64,000 bases of DNA from AP-15 sp963774345 (lineage in GTDB: Bacteria > Pseudomonadota > Alphaproteobacteria > ATCC43930 > CGMCC-115725): contig CAVZFB010000001.1 in NCBI GenBank assembly GCA_963774345.1, positions 4,679-68,678 on the forward strand, written 5' to 3'. Both the position numbers and the translations under genes were made by a program. How positions within the stretch are numbered: the first letter of the stretch is position 1; every line of letters begins with the position of its first letter. Below the pieces are notes generated by a model. It was not told the origin of the DNA, made no database searches, and worked only from the letters and a program-made list of their open reading frames with translations. Positions 56,586 to 64,000 of the stretch are shown here, piece by piece.

Positions 56586-56916
56586 ATCCGGGTCACTCTT
56601 CCACGCTGAGTTCCACATTTACCAACTACCGCACCTGCCGCTCGATCTCGAAACGGAAGGCGGTCGTCAATTCTCCGTCAAAACTTGTGGCACGGGCAGA
56701 ACGCCTACACAGGAGGAGGAGAGCAGTCGGGCTGCTGCGTCGTTGCAAATGGTATCGGCGCGGAACTGTTCGTCCCGATCCTTTAGGGGGTGATGCCCAT
56801 TACGCGATGGCGATTTAATCGTTGCCCAAGCCGCCCCAAGGGGCGATCGTGGCCTCACAACTACCGGGAATCCAGGGAATGTCAGGTCAAGTGTCCCTTA
56901 ACGCTCACATCCAAAA
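56586..56916. other. Unassigned stretch next to the left IS66 end
   Basis: A plus-strand reading (AEFHIYQLPHLPLDLETEGG) continues without a known family. Nothing can be annotated with confidence. Confidence 0.3.
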
Positions 56917-57192
56917 GTGTCAGCCGACAATCGGGGGGTGAAGGTCGGGCCCTTTATTATAGGTTCGGCTCACAACGGCGGCGGTGGTCCATCGTTGTCG
57001 GGTGTGACCGATGGCGTGGTCCATAGCCTCACGCTTGACGCCCAGAGTACGGGGCCAAACACGTACATATGGGCGGATGGGGTACAAAGCACGGCATATA
57101 CGACGGGCACGGTCGGGTGGGTTGCACCCACTGGCATCGGAAATAATGGCGCGGCCAGATCCCATGCACTTGCCAGCTTAGTGAAGTCATGA
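56917..57192 (+). pseudogene. Possible fragment of a secreted LamG/phage-type protein
   Basis: The reading VKVGPFIIGSAHNGGGGPSL, HSLTLDAQSTGPNTYIWADG and TTGTVGWVAPTGIGNN has the glycine- and aromatic-rich look of a LamG-like lectin domain. No start with a good ribosome-binding site and no signal peptide is present, so I regard it as a gene remnant carried in the composite element. Assignment is weak. Confidence 0.3.
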
Positions 57193-57294
57193 TGATTGGT
57201 GACGCTCATAGCCCAACCTTGCCGACTGGTTTGGGCTCTACCAACATAGCTTTGCTACGCGCCAATCAACGCGCTGCCTTCGGGTTTTAATGAG

Positions 57295-60200
57295 ATGATC
57301 TTGCTACGAGTGTTATTAGCGCTTGTATGCTTGACGGTGCCAGCTTTCTCCCAAACTGCATCGCAAAACTATGTGGGCTACGCACAGACCGTGAATGCAC
57401 CCTACTCGTCGATTTGTGCGGATTGGTCAATACCTAACGTCGTCAGCCCCGTGGGTGGCGCGACCTTTAAATGGATTGGTATAAGTGGGGTAATAGACAC
57501 TCAATTAATACAAATTGGCACCTTCCAGAATGCAGGCGCTACTTACCTAGCGGCGTGGGCGAACTACCCTTCGTTCATCGATCAACACTTACCGCAGGTT
57601 CCGATCGTTGCTGGCGACCATGTCCATGCATGTGTTACATGCATGGCGAATTGCTCCCCATCTGTAACACAGACATGGCAAGTGTCGATCACAAACACCA
57701 CGACCAGTGCCACCGTAACTATTAGTAACATTTCTATGCAGAGCACAATGTCCTCGGCGAATGCCCTAATAGAAGCACCAATATCAATCCAAGAGCAGAT
57801 CCTGGGAAACTTTGGAATATCCGAGTTCACAAATATCATTGTCAATGGCTCTCCAATATCGTTCGTGACCGCCAATAAAATAACTATGGCTGACCCACAG
57901 GGCGGGTTTGCTGCCCCTAGTGATCCGACGTCTGGTAATAACTTCAACATGTGCTACAGCGCTGTAAGTCTACCGAGTTGTCCAGCGTTTGCTACTACTT
58001 CATCTGCGCTGGGCGTGACCAATTCGATCATCGTGACGAACGCGAGCGGCGGCGCCGTCAGCAACTATCCATATCAGTTTGGCCGGCCGTTTGTTGACGG
58101 GGCGATCGCCAACCAGCCGCAGGTGCTGGTCAACGGCCAGCCGGTTGCCACCCAGGCCGATGTCAAGAACCGCTATCCCGACGGCTCGGTCGAATTCGCG
58201 GTGATCGCCGTGGTGATCCCGGCCCTCCCGGCATCGGGCTCGCTGACCCTGACCTTCCAAAACCAGAGCGCGGGCAGCAACACCCCGCTGACCCAGGTGC
58301 AGATGGCGGCGATGTTGCCGGTCGGCAGCGCCACGCTTACCCTCACCCCGAATTCCGGCCCGATTGGAAGCGCCGACGTAGGTCAGATGCTCGCCGACGG
58401 CAATTGCAAGCCGTGGACCTCGGGGCCGATCGCGCAAACGGTAGAGTGCGCTGACGACACCGCCGCGCGCGAGTACGACATCGGCTTTGGCGACGGCTAC
58501 CATCCGTTCCGGCCGCGCTTTTATGCGACCTTCTGGCCGGCGACGCACCAGGTCTTCGTCCGAGCCGTCGGCGAGAACGGGTTGACCACCGAGGTCGAAG
58601 ACCTGGCCTACAAGCTGGCGATCACGTCGAACGGGGCGGCGGTCTATTCGGCCGACCTCTCGGGCACCCAGACCACCCATCCCAAGCTCCATTGGGCGTT
58701 GAGCCGATGGACCCGAGAATTCTGGATCGGCGGCACGCCCTCGGCCCAGATCAACATCGACAACAATCTGGCCTATCTCGAAAGCACCCGGTTCCTGCCG
58801 AATTTCGACACCTCGATCGCCATCCCGCAGACCTCGATCGCCAACGAATACGCGAACTATAACGGCAAGACCAACGGCCCGATGGACGGCATCTGGAACG
58901 GCGGCGGCTGCTGCTGGGTGCAAGCCATGGGTCAGGCCGGCGACAACCCGCATATCGGCCCCTACCCGCGCTGGGTCACCATGTGGCTGTTCACCGGCGA
59001 TTGGCGCATGCGCCAGATGGCGCTCGGCGTGGCCGATCTCGCCGCGTCCTATCCGATGGGCCTGCGCGAGAGCGATCCGACCCGGCGCTATTCACGCGCC
59101 GATGCGGTCGGCAGCGGCACCGGGCTCGGCCGCAATGTGTCGATCGCCGGCCGCCCGCACACCCAGTTCAACACCCCCAACAACATGATCAATTACACTC
59201 CAACTTATGGAGATAATCCAAAAAAAGTCGGGCCGATGGCCGCGGTCCCGCCAGGCACCGGCAATCCCTGGACTTGGGATGACGGGCATCAGCCGAGCGC
59301 ATGGTTTCCGCAATATATCCTGACCGGCGACCCGTGGTATCTCGACATGATGTACGCTTGGGCCGGGATCACCGCGGCAATCACCAATGGCGACGGCGGC
59401 AATGGTGCTCAATTTCGCGGACCGACCGGGGCTTACGGCGGCGTCGCCAGCGAGACCCGCGCCGCCGCCTGGACCATGCGCGGCCGCGCCGAGACCGCCT
59501 TTGCCGCACCGGACGGCTCGCCGGAAAAGGCGTATTTCACCTATCTGACCAACGACGCGCTGGCGCATTGGGAAGGCGGCTTGGGTGTCACCGGCACGCC
59601 CTTCGATGGCAGCACCGAGAAGGTCTGGGGAACAACATACGGCAACTCCTATTCAACAAACACCAGCAAGCCGCTCAGCCCGGTTAATAGCAAGGCTCCG
59701 GTCTTGAGAAACTGGGGCAGCGACTGCGATGCGGCCGCCACCCCGACATTGTGCGGTTACTCGGCAACTCAGCAGACCGCCTGGGGCATGGCGGTCGGTG
59801 CGAACGGTTCGTTCGACGACCCGTGGATGATGTGGTTTGTGCAATACGCCCTCGGCAGATTGTCCGAATTGGGTTTTGCCAGTCAGCCGTTGCAGCTGTA
59901 CACCGGCCAGTACATCATCGGGATGATCGGATCGTCCGCGCCGATCTTGGTGGCGCAGTATCAGATCCCGGTCGAGAAGTCGGGGGGCGGCTGGTGGGCG
60001 ACCTGGCCCAGCCTGATCGCCGGCGGGATGGACCCGACCTGGATCAGCGGCAGTCAAACCGGTGGTGGGCTCCCTGCCTATTTCGCCAGCAACATATCCG
60101 CCAGCGGGCGTCAGGTGTGGGGAGAGCCGGGCATAGCAATGCTGGTCGATCAAAATGCTCCCGGCATTGCCTCTGCGTGGAATTGGTGGAAAGCTAATGT

Positions 60201-60315
60201 TTACGGGCCCACCTACGCTCACGGCATTATCCCGTTCAACCGTGATCTGAGATGGACGATCGTGCCACGCGCCGACAGCAACACCTTGCCGGCACAATCG
60301 ACGACGATGCCCTAG
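57295..60315 (+). CDS. Secreted chimera: G1 glutamic-peptidase-like domain plus large unknown domain
   Basis: The 1006-residue protein starts MILLRVLLALVCLTVPAFSQ (signal peptide). Residues 25-180 resemble an eqolisin (peptidase family G1): FKWIGISG (59-65) with the candidate catalytic Gln73 in LIQIGT, and candidate Glu160 in ANALIEAP. The spacing (87) is close to the family's Gln-Glu pair. From about residue 240 a different protein begins (SIIVTNASGGAVSNYPYQFG, NQPQVLVNGQPVATQADVKN), followed by a long Trp/Gly/Asn-rich C-terminal region (GYHPFRPRFYATFWPATHQV, DPWYLDMMYAWAGITAAI). This looks like a sugar-lyase-type (RIFT barrel and alpha-toroid) architecture, which is a tentative comparison. 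Base composition is visibly less GC-rich before about 58010 than after. It is the main cargo of the composite transposon. Confidence 0.75.
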   Translation: MILLRVLLALVCLTVPAFSQTASQNYVGYAQTVNAPYSSICADWSIPNVVSPVGGATFKWIGISGVIDTQLIQIGTFQNAGATYLAAWANYPSFIDQHLPQVPIVAGDHVHACVTCMANCSPSVTQTWQVSITNTTTSATVTISNISMQSTMSSANALIEAPISIQEQILGNFGISEFTNIIVNGSPISFVTANKITMADPQGGFAAPSDPTSGNNFNMCYSAVSLPSCPAFATTSSALGVTNSIIVTNASGGAVSNYPYQFGRPFVDGAIANQPQVLVNGQPVATQADVKNRYPDGSVEFAVIAVVIPALPASGSLTLTFQNQSAGSNTPLTQVQMAAMLPVGSATLTLTPNSGPIGSADVGQMLADGNCKPWTSGPIAQTVECADDTAAREYDIGFGDGYHPFRPRFYATFWPATHQVFVRAVGENGLTTEVEDLAYKLAITSNGAAVYSADLSGTQTTHPKLHWALSRWTREFWIGGTPSAQINIDNNLAYLESTRFLPNFDTSIAIPQTSIANEYANYNGKTNGPMDGIWNGGGCCWVQAMGQAGDNPHIGPYPRWVTMWLFTGDWRMRQMALGVADLAASYPMGLRESDPTRRYSRADAVGSGTGLGRNVSIAGRPHTQFNTPNNMINYTPTYGDNPKKVGPMAAVPPGTGNPWTWDDGHQPSAWFPQYILTGDPWYLDMMYAWAGITAAITNGDGGNGAQFRGPTGAYGGVASETRAAAWTMRGRAETAFAAPDGSPEKAYFTYLTNDALAHWEGGLGVTGTPFDGSTEKVWGTTYGNSYSTNTSKPLSPVNSKAPVLRNWGSDCDAAATPTLCGYSATQQTAWGMAVGANGSFDDPWMMWFVQYALGRLSELGFASQPLQLYTGQYIIGMIGSSAPILVAQYQIPVEKSGGGWWATWPSLIAGGMDPTWISGSQTGGGLPAYFASNISASGRQVWGEPGIAMLVDQNAPGIASAWNWWKANVYGPTYAHGIIPFNRDLRWTIVPRADSNTLPAQSTTMP

Positions 60316-60501
60316 GCGCGAGGGGCTCCCGCCCGCGCCTGCCGCGCCGCCGCAACGGCTGGCTTCTCCATCTGCGAAATTGACGGTCTGTTCCCCAAAA
60401 GTGCTGCCGTAAAGGGGGTCTTCGACCCGTAGAACGTCGGTAAGCGCTCGGTGAGGGTTCAATCGTTGCTCAACCATAGGGTGAGTCAATCGGCCGCAGT
60501 C

Positions 60502-60696
60502 AGCCAACCAGCTCCGGCTGCCAGGTCCGCCGCGGCATCCGCCAATCGATCCCTTCAGCAGCATGCCCAGCTGCGCCGACGTGATCACGACCTTACCGTC
60601 GGCCGGCGAGGGCCACACAAACCGGCCCTTCTCCAACCGCTTGGCGAACAGGCACAGACCCTGCCCGTCCCACCACAGCACCTTGATCAGGTCGCC
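60502..60696 (-). pseudogene. tnpB: IS66 TnpB, C-terminal half
   Basis: The reading GDLIKVLWWDGQGLCLFAKR, LEKGRFVWPSPADGKVVITS and AQLGMLLKG shifts once (one missing base near 60560) to IDWRMPRRTWQPELVG and stop. It is the second half of the IS66 Orf2 protein, whose first half is at 63306-63460. Confidence 0.88.
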
Positions 60697-60734
60697 AAAC
60701 CCCACGTCATTCAGCATACCGATCGCAATTTGTC

Positions 60735-61184
60735 GTGGTGGCGTACCCCTGGCATCCGCTTTGCGGTCAGCGCGTTCGCCTGTACGGCCGGCATGGACGT
60801 GCCGGGCGTCAGATCCTTTACATCGAAGTCCGGCCGGGTCTGTCCCGCGAGATCTCGGAATGGATGTGCGACGCCGCGGCCTGCGCGACGATTACGTTGG
60901 GTCGCGCCCAGATCGCAATCGACAGCCTGATCGAGCTGCGGGCCCTGCTGGATAGCCGTTCGGTCGGGCTGGCCTCCGGCCGATCATCGACCTCCTCAAT
61001 CGCACAGGAGGGTCCCGATGAGACGTCGCCTTCGCAACCAACTGATGTTCGACCTCGACTGCGGCGGAAGGCAGCGCCCGACGATACCGGCGCCGGAAGA
61101 GTTGCTGAACGCGCTGGCCGACTTACTGCTCGAAGCTCTCGGCAATCAAAACAACGCGATGCCGGCCGAGCGCGAGGCGTGTGA
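60735..61184 (+). CDS. DUF5372-like protein of the recombinase element
   Basis: From GTG 60735 the protein reads MVAYPWHPLCGQRVRLYGRH, then GRAGRQILYIEVRPGLSREI and SEWMCDAAACATITLGRAQI. The HP.HPL.G...R.. start and the EVRPGLSREIP.WM motif resemble DUF5372, a short domain found beside recombinases. The stop TGA at 61182-61184 overlaps the recombinase ATG. Its C-terminal 55 residues overlap the small gene at 61018 in another frame, so the native C-terminus may be shorter and this ending the effect of an indel. Confidence 0.5.
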   Translation: MVAYPWHPLCGQRVRLYGRHGRAGRQILYIEVRPGLSREISEWMCDAAACATITLGRAQIAIDSLIELRALLDSRSVGLASGRSSTSSIAQEGPDETSPSQPTDVRPRLRRKAAPDDTGAGRVAERAGRLTARSSRQSKQRDAGRARGV

Positions 61185-61206
61185 TGCATTCCAAGATCAC
61201 TCCTGA
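61018..61206 (+). CDS. Small protein of the recombinase element
   Basis: A 62-residue reading starts at ATG 61018 behind a strong AGGAGGG ribosome-binding site. It gives MRRRLRNQLMFDLDCGGRQR, PEELLNALADLLLEALGNQN and ends DAFQDHS. Amphipathic-helix proteins of this type commonly precede this class of recombinase, so I treat it as real. It overlaps the recombinase start by 23 bases. Its role is unknown. Confidence 0.55.
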   Translation: MRRRLRNQLMFDLDCGGRQRPTIPAPEELLNALADLLLEALGNQNNAMPAEREACDAFQDHS

Positions 61207-63279
61207 GCATCTCGGCCGCGGCGCGGTGGTCTATGTCCGCCAGTCGACGATGGGCCAGGTTGCGGAGCACACCGAGAGCCAGCGGCGGCAATATGGGCTC
61301 GCCGATTCGGCGCGCTCGCTCGGCTTCGCTTCGGTCACGTGTGATCGATGACGATCTCGGCCGCTCCGGCTCCGGATTGGTCGAGCGGCCCGGCTTTCAG
61401 AAACTGGTGGCCTCCGTCTGCTCAGGCCTTGACCGGCGCCGTGTTCTGCATCGAGGCGTCTCGGCTGGCTCGGAACGGGCGCGACTGGCACCATCTGATC
61501 GATCTGTGCGCGCTGGTCGGCACGCTGGTGATCGATCCGGACGGGACGTACGATCCCCGCCTCGTCAACGACCGTCTGCTGCTGGGGCTGAAGGGGACGA
61601 TGTCGGAATACGAGTTGAGCCTGCTTCGCCAGCGCGGCATTGCGGCGCGCGATTCGAAGGCGCTACGCGGCGAATTGCGGTTCATCCTGCCGCCCGGCTA
61701 TTGCTGGAACGAGATCGGCCAGATCGAGATGGACCCCGACGAGCGCATCGGCGGCGTCATCCGGCTCCTGTTCGACAAATTCCGGGAGCTCGGAAGTGCT
61801 CGGCAGGTCCTGCTCTGGGCCCAGGATCAGGCGCTGCAACTTCCGATTACGCGACGCAACAACAGCAGCGTTTGCAAGATTGAGTGGCGGCCGGCGGCCT
61901 ACCACACGGTGCTGCAAATCTTGCGGCATCCGGTCTATGCCGGGGCCTATGTCTTCGGCCGCACCACTCAGCGCACGCGCATCGTCGACGGGCGCGCCCG
62001 CAAGACTACCGGCCACTCGAAGCCGATGACTTCCTGGAACGTCCTGATACGCGATCACCACCCCGGCTACATCAGCTGGGAGCAGTACGAGGCGAACCAG
62101 AAGCTGATCTCGGAGAATGCGCATATGCAGCGCCGGACCGAACGGAAGTCGGCGCGCGGCGGCCGCGCCCTGCTGACCGGCTTGGTGCGCTGCGGTCGCT
62201 GCGGCCGGACTATGCGGGTGTTCTACGGGACCCAGTCCGGCCATGCTCATCGCTACCACTGCCGGGGCGACGACAGTCACGTCGGCGGCTGGTTATGTAT
62301 CGGCATCGGCGGGGTCAGGGTTGATCGCGCCGTCGTGGGGCAGATCGTCGAGGCGGTCTCGGAGCACGCGATCGACGCCGCCATCCAGGCCGCCGATCAA
62401 GCGGTAAAGGCCGACAAAGAAGTCCGGCAGGCGCTGTGCCGGGAGATCGAGGAAGCGCGCTACGACGCCTCCCTGGCCGCCCGGCGCTACGAACTCGTCG
62501 ATCCGGCCAAGCGTCTGGTCGCGCGCGAACTCGAAACTCGCTGGAACGCAGCGCTGGAGCGGGTGGCTGACCTCGAGGATCGCATGGCCCGGCACGATGC
62601 CACCGCGGCACTCCGCCCGAAGGTCGATCGTGTCGCACTTTTGGCGCTCGCCCGTGACCTGCCGACGGCTTGGAATGCGCCAGGCGCCGACGCTCGAACA
62701 AAGCAGCGCATCACCCACATCCTGATCCGCGAGGTCGTGCTCGACCTCGACGACGCGACCAATGAAGCCGTTGTCACAATCCATTGGAACGGCGGGCGCC
62801 ACACCGAATTGCGCATCTCGCGAGTGCAGGCCGGCCGTTACCGGGTCGACCGACATCCCAGCCCGGTCGAGGCGATCCGCAAGCTCGGCGGCCAACTGCC
62901 CGATCGCGAACTGGCGGTGACGTTGAACCGGATGCGGTGCAAACCGCCGGACGGAAACGCCTGGACCACCGTACGCGTGAGCGAGATGCGCGAGCGGCTA
63001 GGGATCGGCGCCTACGACCCGGTCCTACCACGCACCGAGACGATCAGCGCCGATGCGGCGGCGACCCGACTGGGTATCTGCGTCGGCTCGGTGCACAAGC
63101 TGATCCGCAAAGGCCTGCTCCCCGCGACGCAGCTGATGACCTCGGCGCCTTGGCAAATCCCGGTTGCCGCGCTCGACACTGAGGCCGTCATGACAGGCGT
63201 TCGCGAAATCGTGGGCCGTCGTCCCAAGTTCTATCAGCGCTTTCAACAGGATAAGAGCCTCTGGCTGCCAGGACTCTGA
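61184..63279 (+). pseudogene. Large serine recombinase, two frameshifts in the catalytic domain
   Basis: From ATG 61184 the frame reads MHSKITPEHLGRGAVVYVRQ, with the nucleophile Ser in YVRQST, then AEHTESQRRQYGLADSARSL. One extra base near 61340 shifts it to DDDLGRSGSGLVERPGFQKL, and a second near 61432 to SAQALTGAVFCIEASRLARN. The rest is continuous: LKGTMSEYELSLLRQRGIAA, a recombinase domain, a zinc ribbon (GLVRCGRCGRTM and HRYHC), a coiled-coil and a C-terminal helix-turn-helix (AAATRLGICVGSVHKLIRKG). Corrected length is about 697 residues, the range of large serine recombinases. If the shifts are assembly errors it is an active-looking enzyme. Confidence 0.85.
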
Positions 63280-63305
63280 AGCAAAGGATGCACTATGTCA
63301 CCTGC

Positions 63306-63460
63306 TCGCCGCGCCGACCACGAAACACAAACAGGTGACCGCAAAACGGCTCCTGCGCCATTCGCTCCTGGACCGCGGCGGCAAGCCCGTCAAAGCCCTT
63401 TCGCATGTCGGTGCGACCGACCGCCAGCCACACGCGCGTGCCTGCCGGCAGGCCGATCAT
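63306..63460 (-). pseudogene. tnpB: IS66 TnpB, N-terminal half
   Basis: From ATG 63458-63460, overlapping the tnpA stop, the frame reads MIGLPAGTRVWLAVGRTDMR, then KGFDGLAAAVQERMAQEPFC and GHLFVFRGRRG. It is cut at the FRGRRGD position by the recombinase element. Confidence 0.9.
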
Positions 63461-63888
63461 CGCAATAGCTCGATCACCTGCCGCAGCATCTCAGGCGACA
63501 CCTCGCCGCGAAGACACACGCGCGTGCCGCACCCGAACGTGATCTCGATCACGCCGCCGCGCCGGGCTCGCGGGCGCGGCTCGTTCGCTTCCGGCGCGAT
63601 CTCCACCGGCAGCATGGTGACGCTTTGCTTCGCCGCGGCCCGCGGCTTCGGCGCCATCTCGCGCCGCCATTTAAAAACCTGGTTCGCGTTTACATCATGA
63701 CGCCGCGCCACGATCGAAACCGACGCGCCAGGCTCCAGCGTCTCGGCCACGATCCGGCGTTTCAATGCCCGGGTCCATTGGCGACGCTTGAAGCCATTGG
63801 AGCTTTGCTTAGTGTCCACTACGCCATTGGTGGACACTTCCGTTACGGTCTCTGCCATCCCCCGATCATCGCCCCAAGCGACGATCAA
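63457..63888 (-). CDS. tnpA: IS66 orf1 protein (TnpA), complete right copy
   Basis: The 143-residue protein reads MIVAWGDDRGMAETVTEVST, RRQWTRALKRRIVAETLEPG and ASVSIVARRHDVNANQVFKW. It then gives a linker and a C-terminal part with GGVIEITFGCGTRVCLRGEV and MLRQVIELL. It is the accessory helix-turn-helix protein of IS66 elements. A start at MAETVT (about 63858) is also plausible. It overlaps tnpB in ATGA fashion. With no tnpC in the copy it cannot support transposition alone. Confidence 0.9.
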   Translation of the reverse strand: MIVAWGDDRGMAETVTEVSTNGVVDTKQSSNGFKRRQWTRALKRRIVAETLEPGASVSIVARRHDVNANQVFKWRREMAPKPRAAAKQSVTMLPVEIAPEANEPRPRARRGGVIEITFGCGTRVCLRGEVSPEMLRQVIELLR

Positions 63889-63916
63889 CGGCAGGCGCCC
63901 TTCACCGAGCGCTTAC

Positions 63917-63924
63917 AGCCAAAG
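63917..63924. repeat. 8-bp target-site duplication, right copy
   Basis: AGCCAAAG directly follows the right end of the composite element and matches 56309-56316. Confidence 0.92.
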
Positions 63925-64000
63925 TCGAAGCGGCGGTACTGATCATCGAACGTTGGCTCTGGGCCGGCTGCGGCCATCGCCACTTTTACAGTCTGACCGA
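63925..64000 (+). pseudogene. istA: IS21 IstA, continuation after the insertion, cut by window edge
   Basis: Joined to the duplicated bases, the plus strand reads AKVEAAVLIIERWLWAGCGH, then RHFYSLT. This follows directly on the RPRDKAK at 56316 and matches the IstA segment after the DDE core. The gene continues beyond base 64000, where istB would be expected. Confidence 0.85.

Larger units (their letters stand above)
60692..63310 (+). mobile_element. Serine-recombinase element inserted in IS66 tnpB
   Basis: The insert (60697-63305) is bordered by TCGCC at 60692-60696 and 63306-63310. Removing it with one TCGCC rejoins tnpB as FRGRRGDLIKVLWW. It carries a DUF5372-like gene, a small gene and a large recombinase, all on the plus strand, which is the order seen in related serine-recombinase modules of Alphaproteobacteria. 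Confidence 0.8.
56317..63916. mobile_element. 7.6-kb composite transposon bounded by inverted IS66 ends
   Basis: The left end starts GTAAGCGCTCGGTGAAGGG. The right end, read on the minus strand from 63916, has the same sequence, and the match continues through the start of the IS66 orf1. The element splits istA and is flanked by the 8-bp duplication AGCCAAAG. Inside are a truncated left IS66 copy, a secreted chimeric protein gene, and a right IS66 copy that itself carries a serine-recombinase element. The reading on both sides of the insertion is IstA, so removal restores the gene. Confidence 0.9.
60440..63916 (-). mobile_element. IS66-family copy lacking tnpC, interrupted by a recombinase element
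   Basis: On the minus strand the copy begins at 63916 with tnpA, then tnpB split in two, and ends at 60440-60457 with the inverted terminal sequence GTAAGCGCTCGGTGAGGG. In an ordinary IS66 a transposase gene of about 500 codons (tnpC) would follow tnpB. Here only 61 bases separate the tnpB stop from the terminal repeat. The copy is therefore non-autonomous. Confidence 0.8.

Noticed and set aside
58000..58953. A 317-codon minus-strand reading opposite the chimeric secreted protein
   Set aside because: Its sequence is the complement of well-structured coding on the plus strand and is rich in Arg, Gly and Val as expected from a shadow.
59653..60717. A 354-codon minus-strand reading through the IS66 right copy into the secreted protein gene
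   Set aside because: Only its first part is real (IS66 TnpB C-terminal half). The rest is out of frame after a one-base shift and antisense to the cargo gene.

Overview
The window comes from a GC-rich alphaproteobacterium. The housekeeping block at 1-17542 has a gene order and protein types I associate with Rhodospirillales-like Alphaproteobacteria: ispG, rodZ, ptsP, nitronate monooxygenase, lysC, ubiG, DUF1178, nitrilase, grxC, comF, mutT, argJ, a parvulin and secA. The order level is inference; the class level is well supported.

Layout. (1) 1-17542 is compact core chromosome ending in secA and tRNA-Lys(CTT). Three minus-strand genes, lysC, npd and ptsP, overlap by 4 bases each, as do grxC and the nitrilase. 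(2) From the 3' end of the tRNA onward the sequence is an accessory region: PEP-CTERM-type exported proteins (17.9 and 37.2 kb), several membrane-embedded GT-C-type glycosyltransferase-like proteins (19.3, 47.3, 50.3, 52.5 kb), a nucleotide-sugar epimerase (49.1 kb), a secreted beta-propeller with three tandem C-terminal repeats (22.3 kb), a pentapeptide-repeat membrane protein (30.4 kb), a spermidine-synthase-like polytopic protein (32.3 kb), a YncE-like propeller (41.6 kb), and a tyrosine recombinase with a MucR regulator (43-45 kb). Between them lie remnants of at least ten mobile elements: IS1380, IS91 (two), IS21 (two), Tn3, IS1595, IS3 (three), IS110 (two) and a group II intron, with host genes cut off mid-frame (gloA, SRAP/YedK, malY/patB, a TPR protein, a methyltransferase).

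(3) The right end, 55.5-64 kb, holds the most striking structure. An IS21 istA gene is interrupted by a 7600-bp unit (56317-63916) with identical inverted ends that are both IS66 left ends, flanked by a perfect 8-bp target duplication (AGCCAAAG). Its cargo is a 1006-residue secreted protein joining a glutamic-peptidase (G1/eqolisin)-like domain to a large domain of unknown function. The right IS66 copy lacks tnpC, and its tnpB is split by a 2.6-kb serine-recombinase element flanked by TCGCC. This gives four nested layers: IS21, composite transposon, IS66, recombinase element.

A second pattern runs through the whole window: many genes, including the normally conserved ubiG and argJ, carry single-base frameshifts. 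Either the assembly has many indel errors or the region is decaying. Both may be true, since one IS1380 copy also has a real-looking Trp-to-stop change. Coordinates of broken genes below span the whole original reading.
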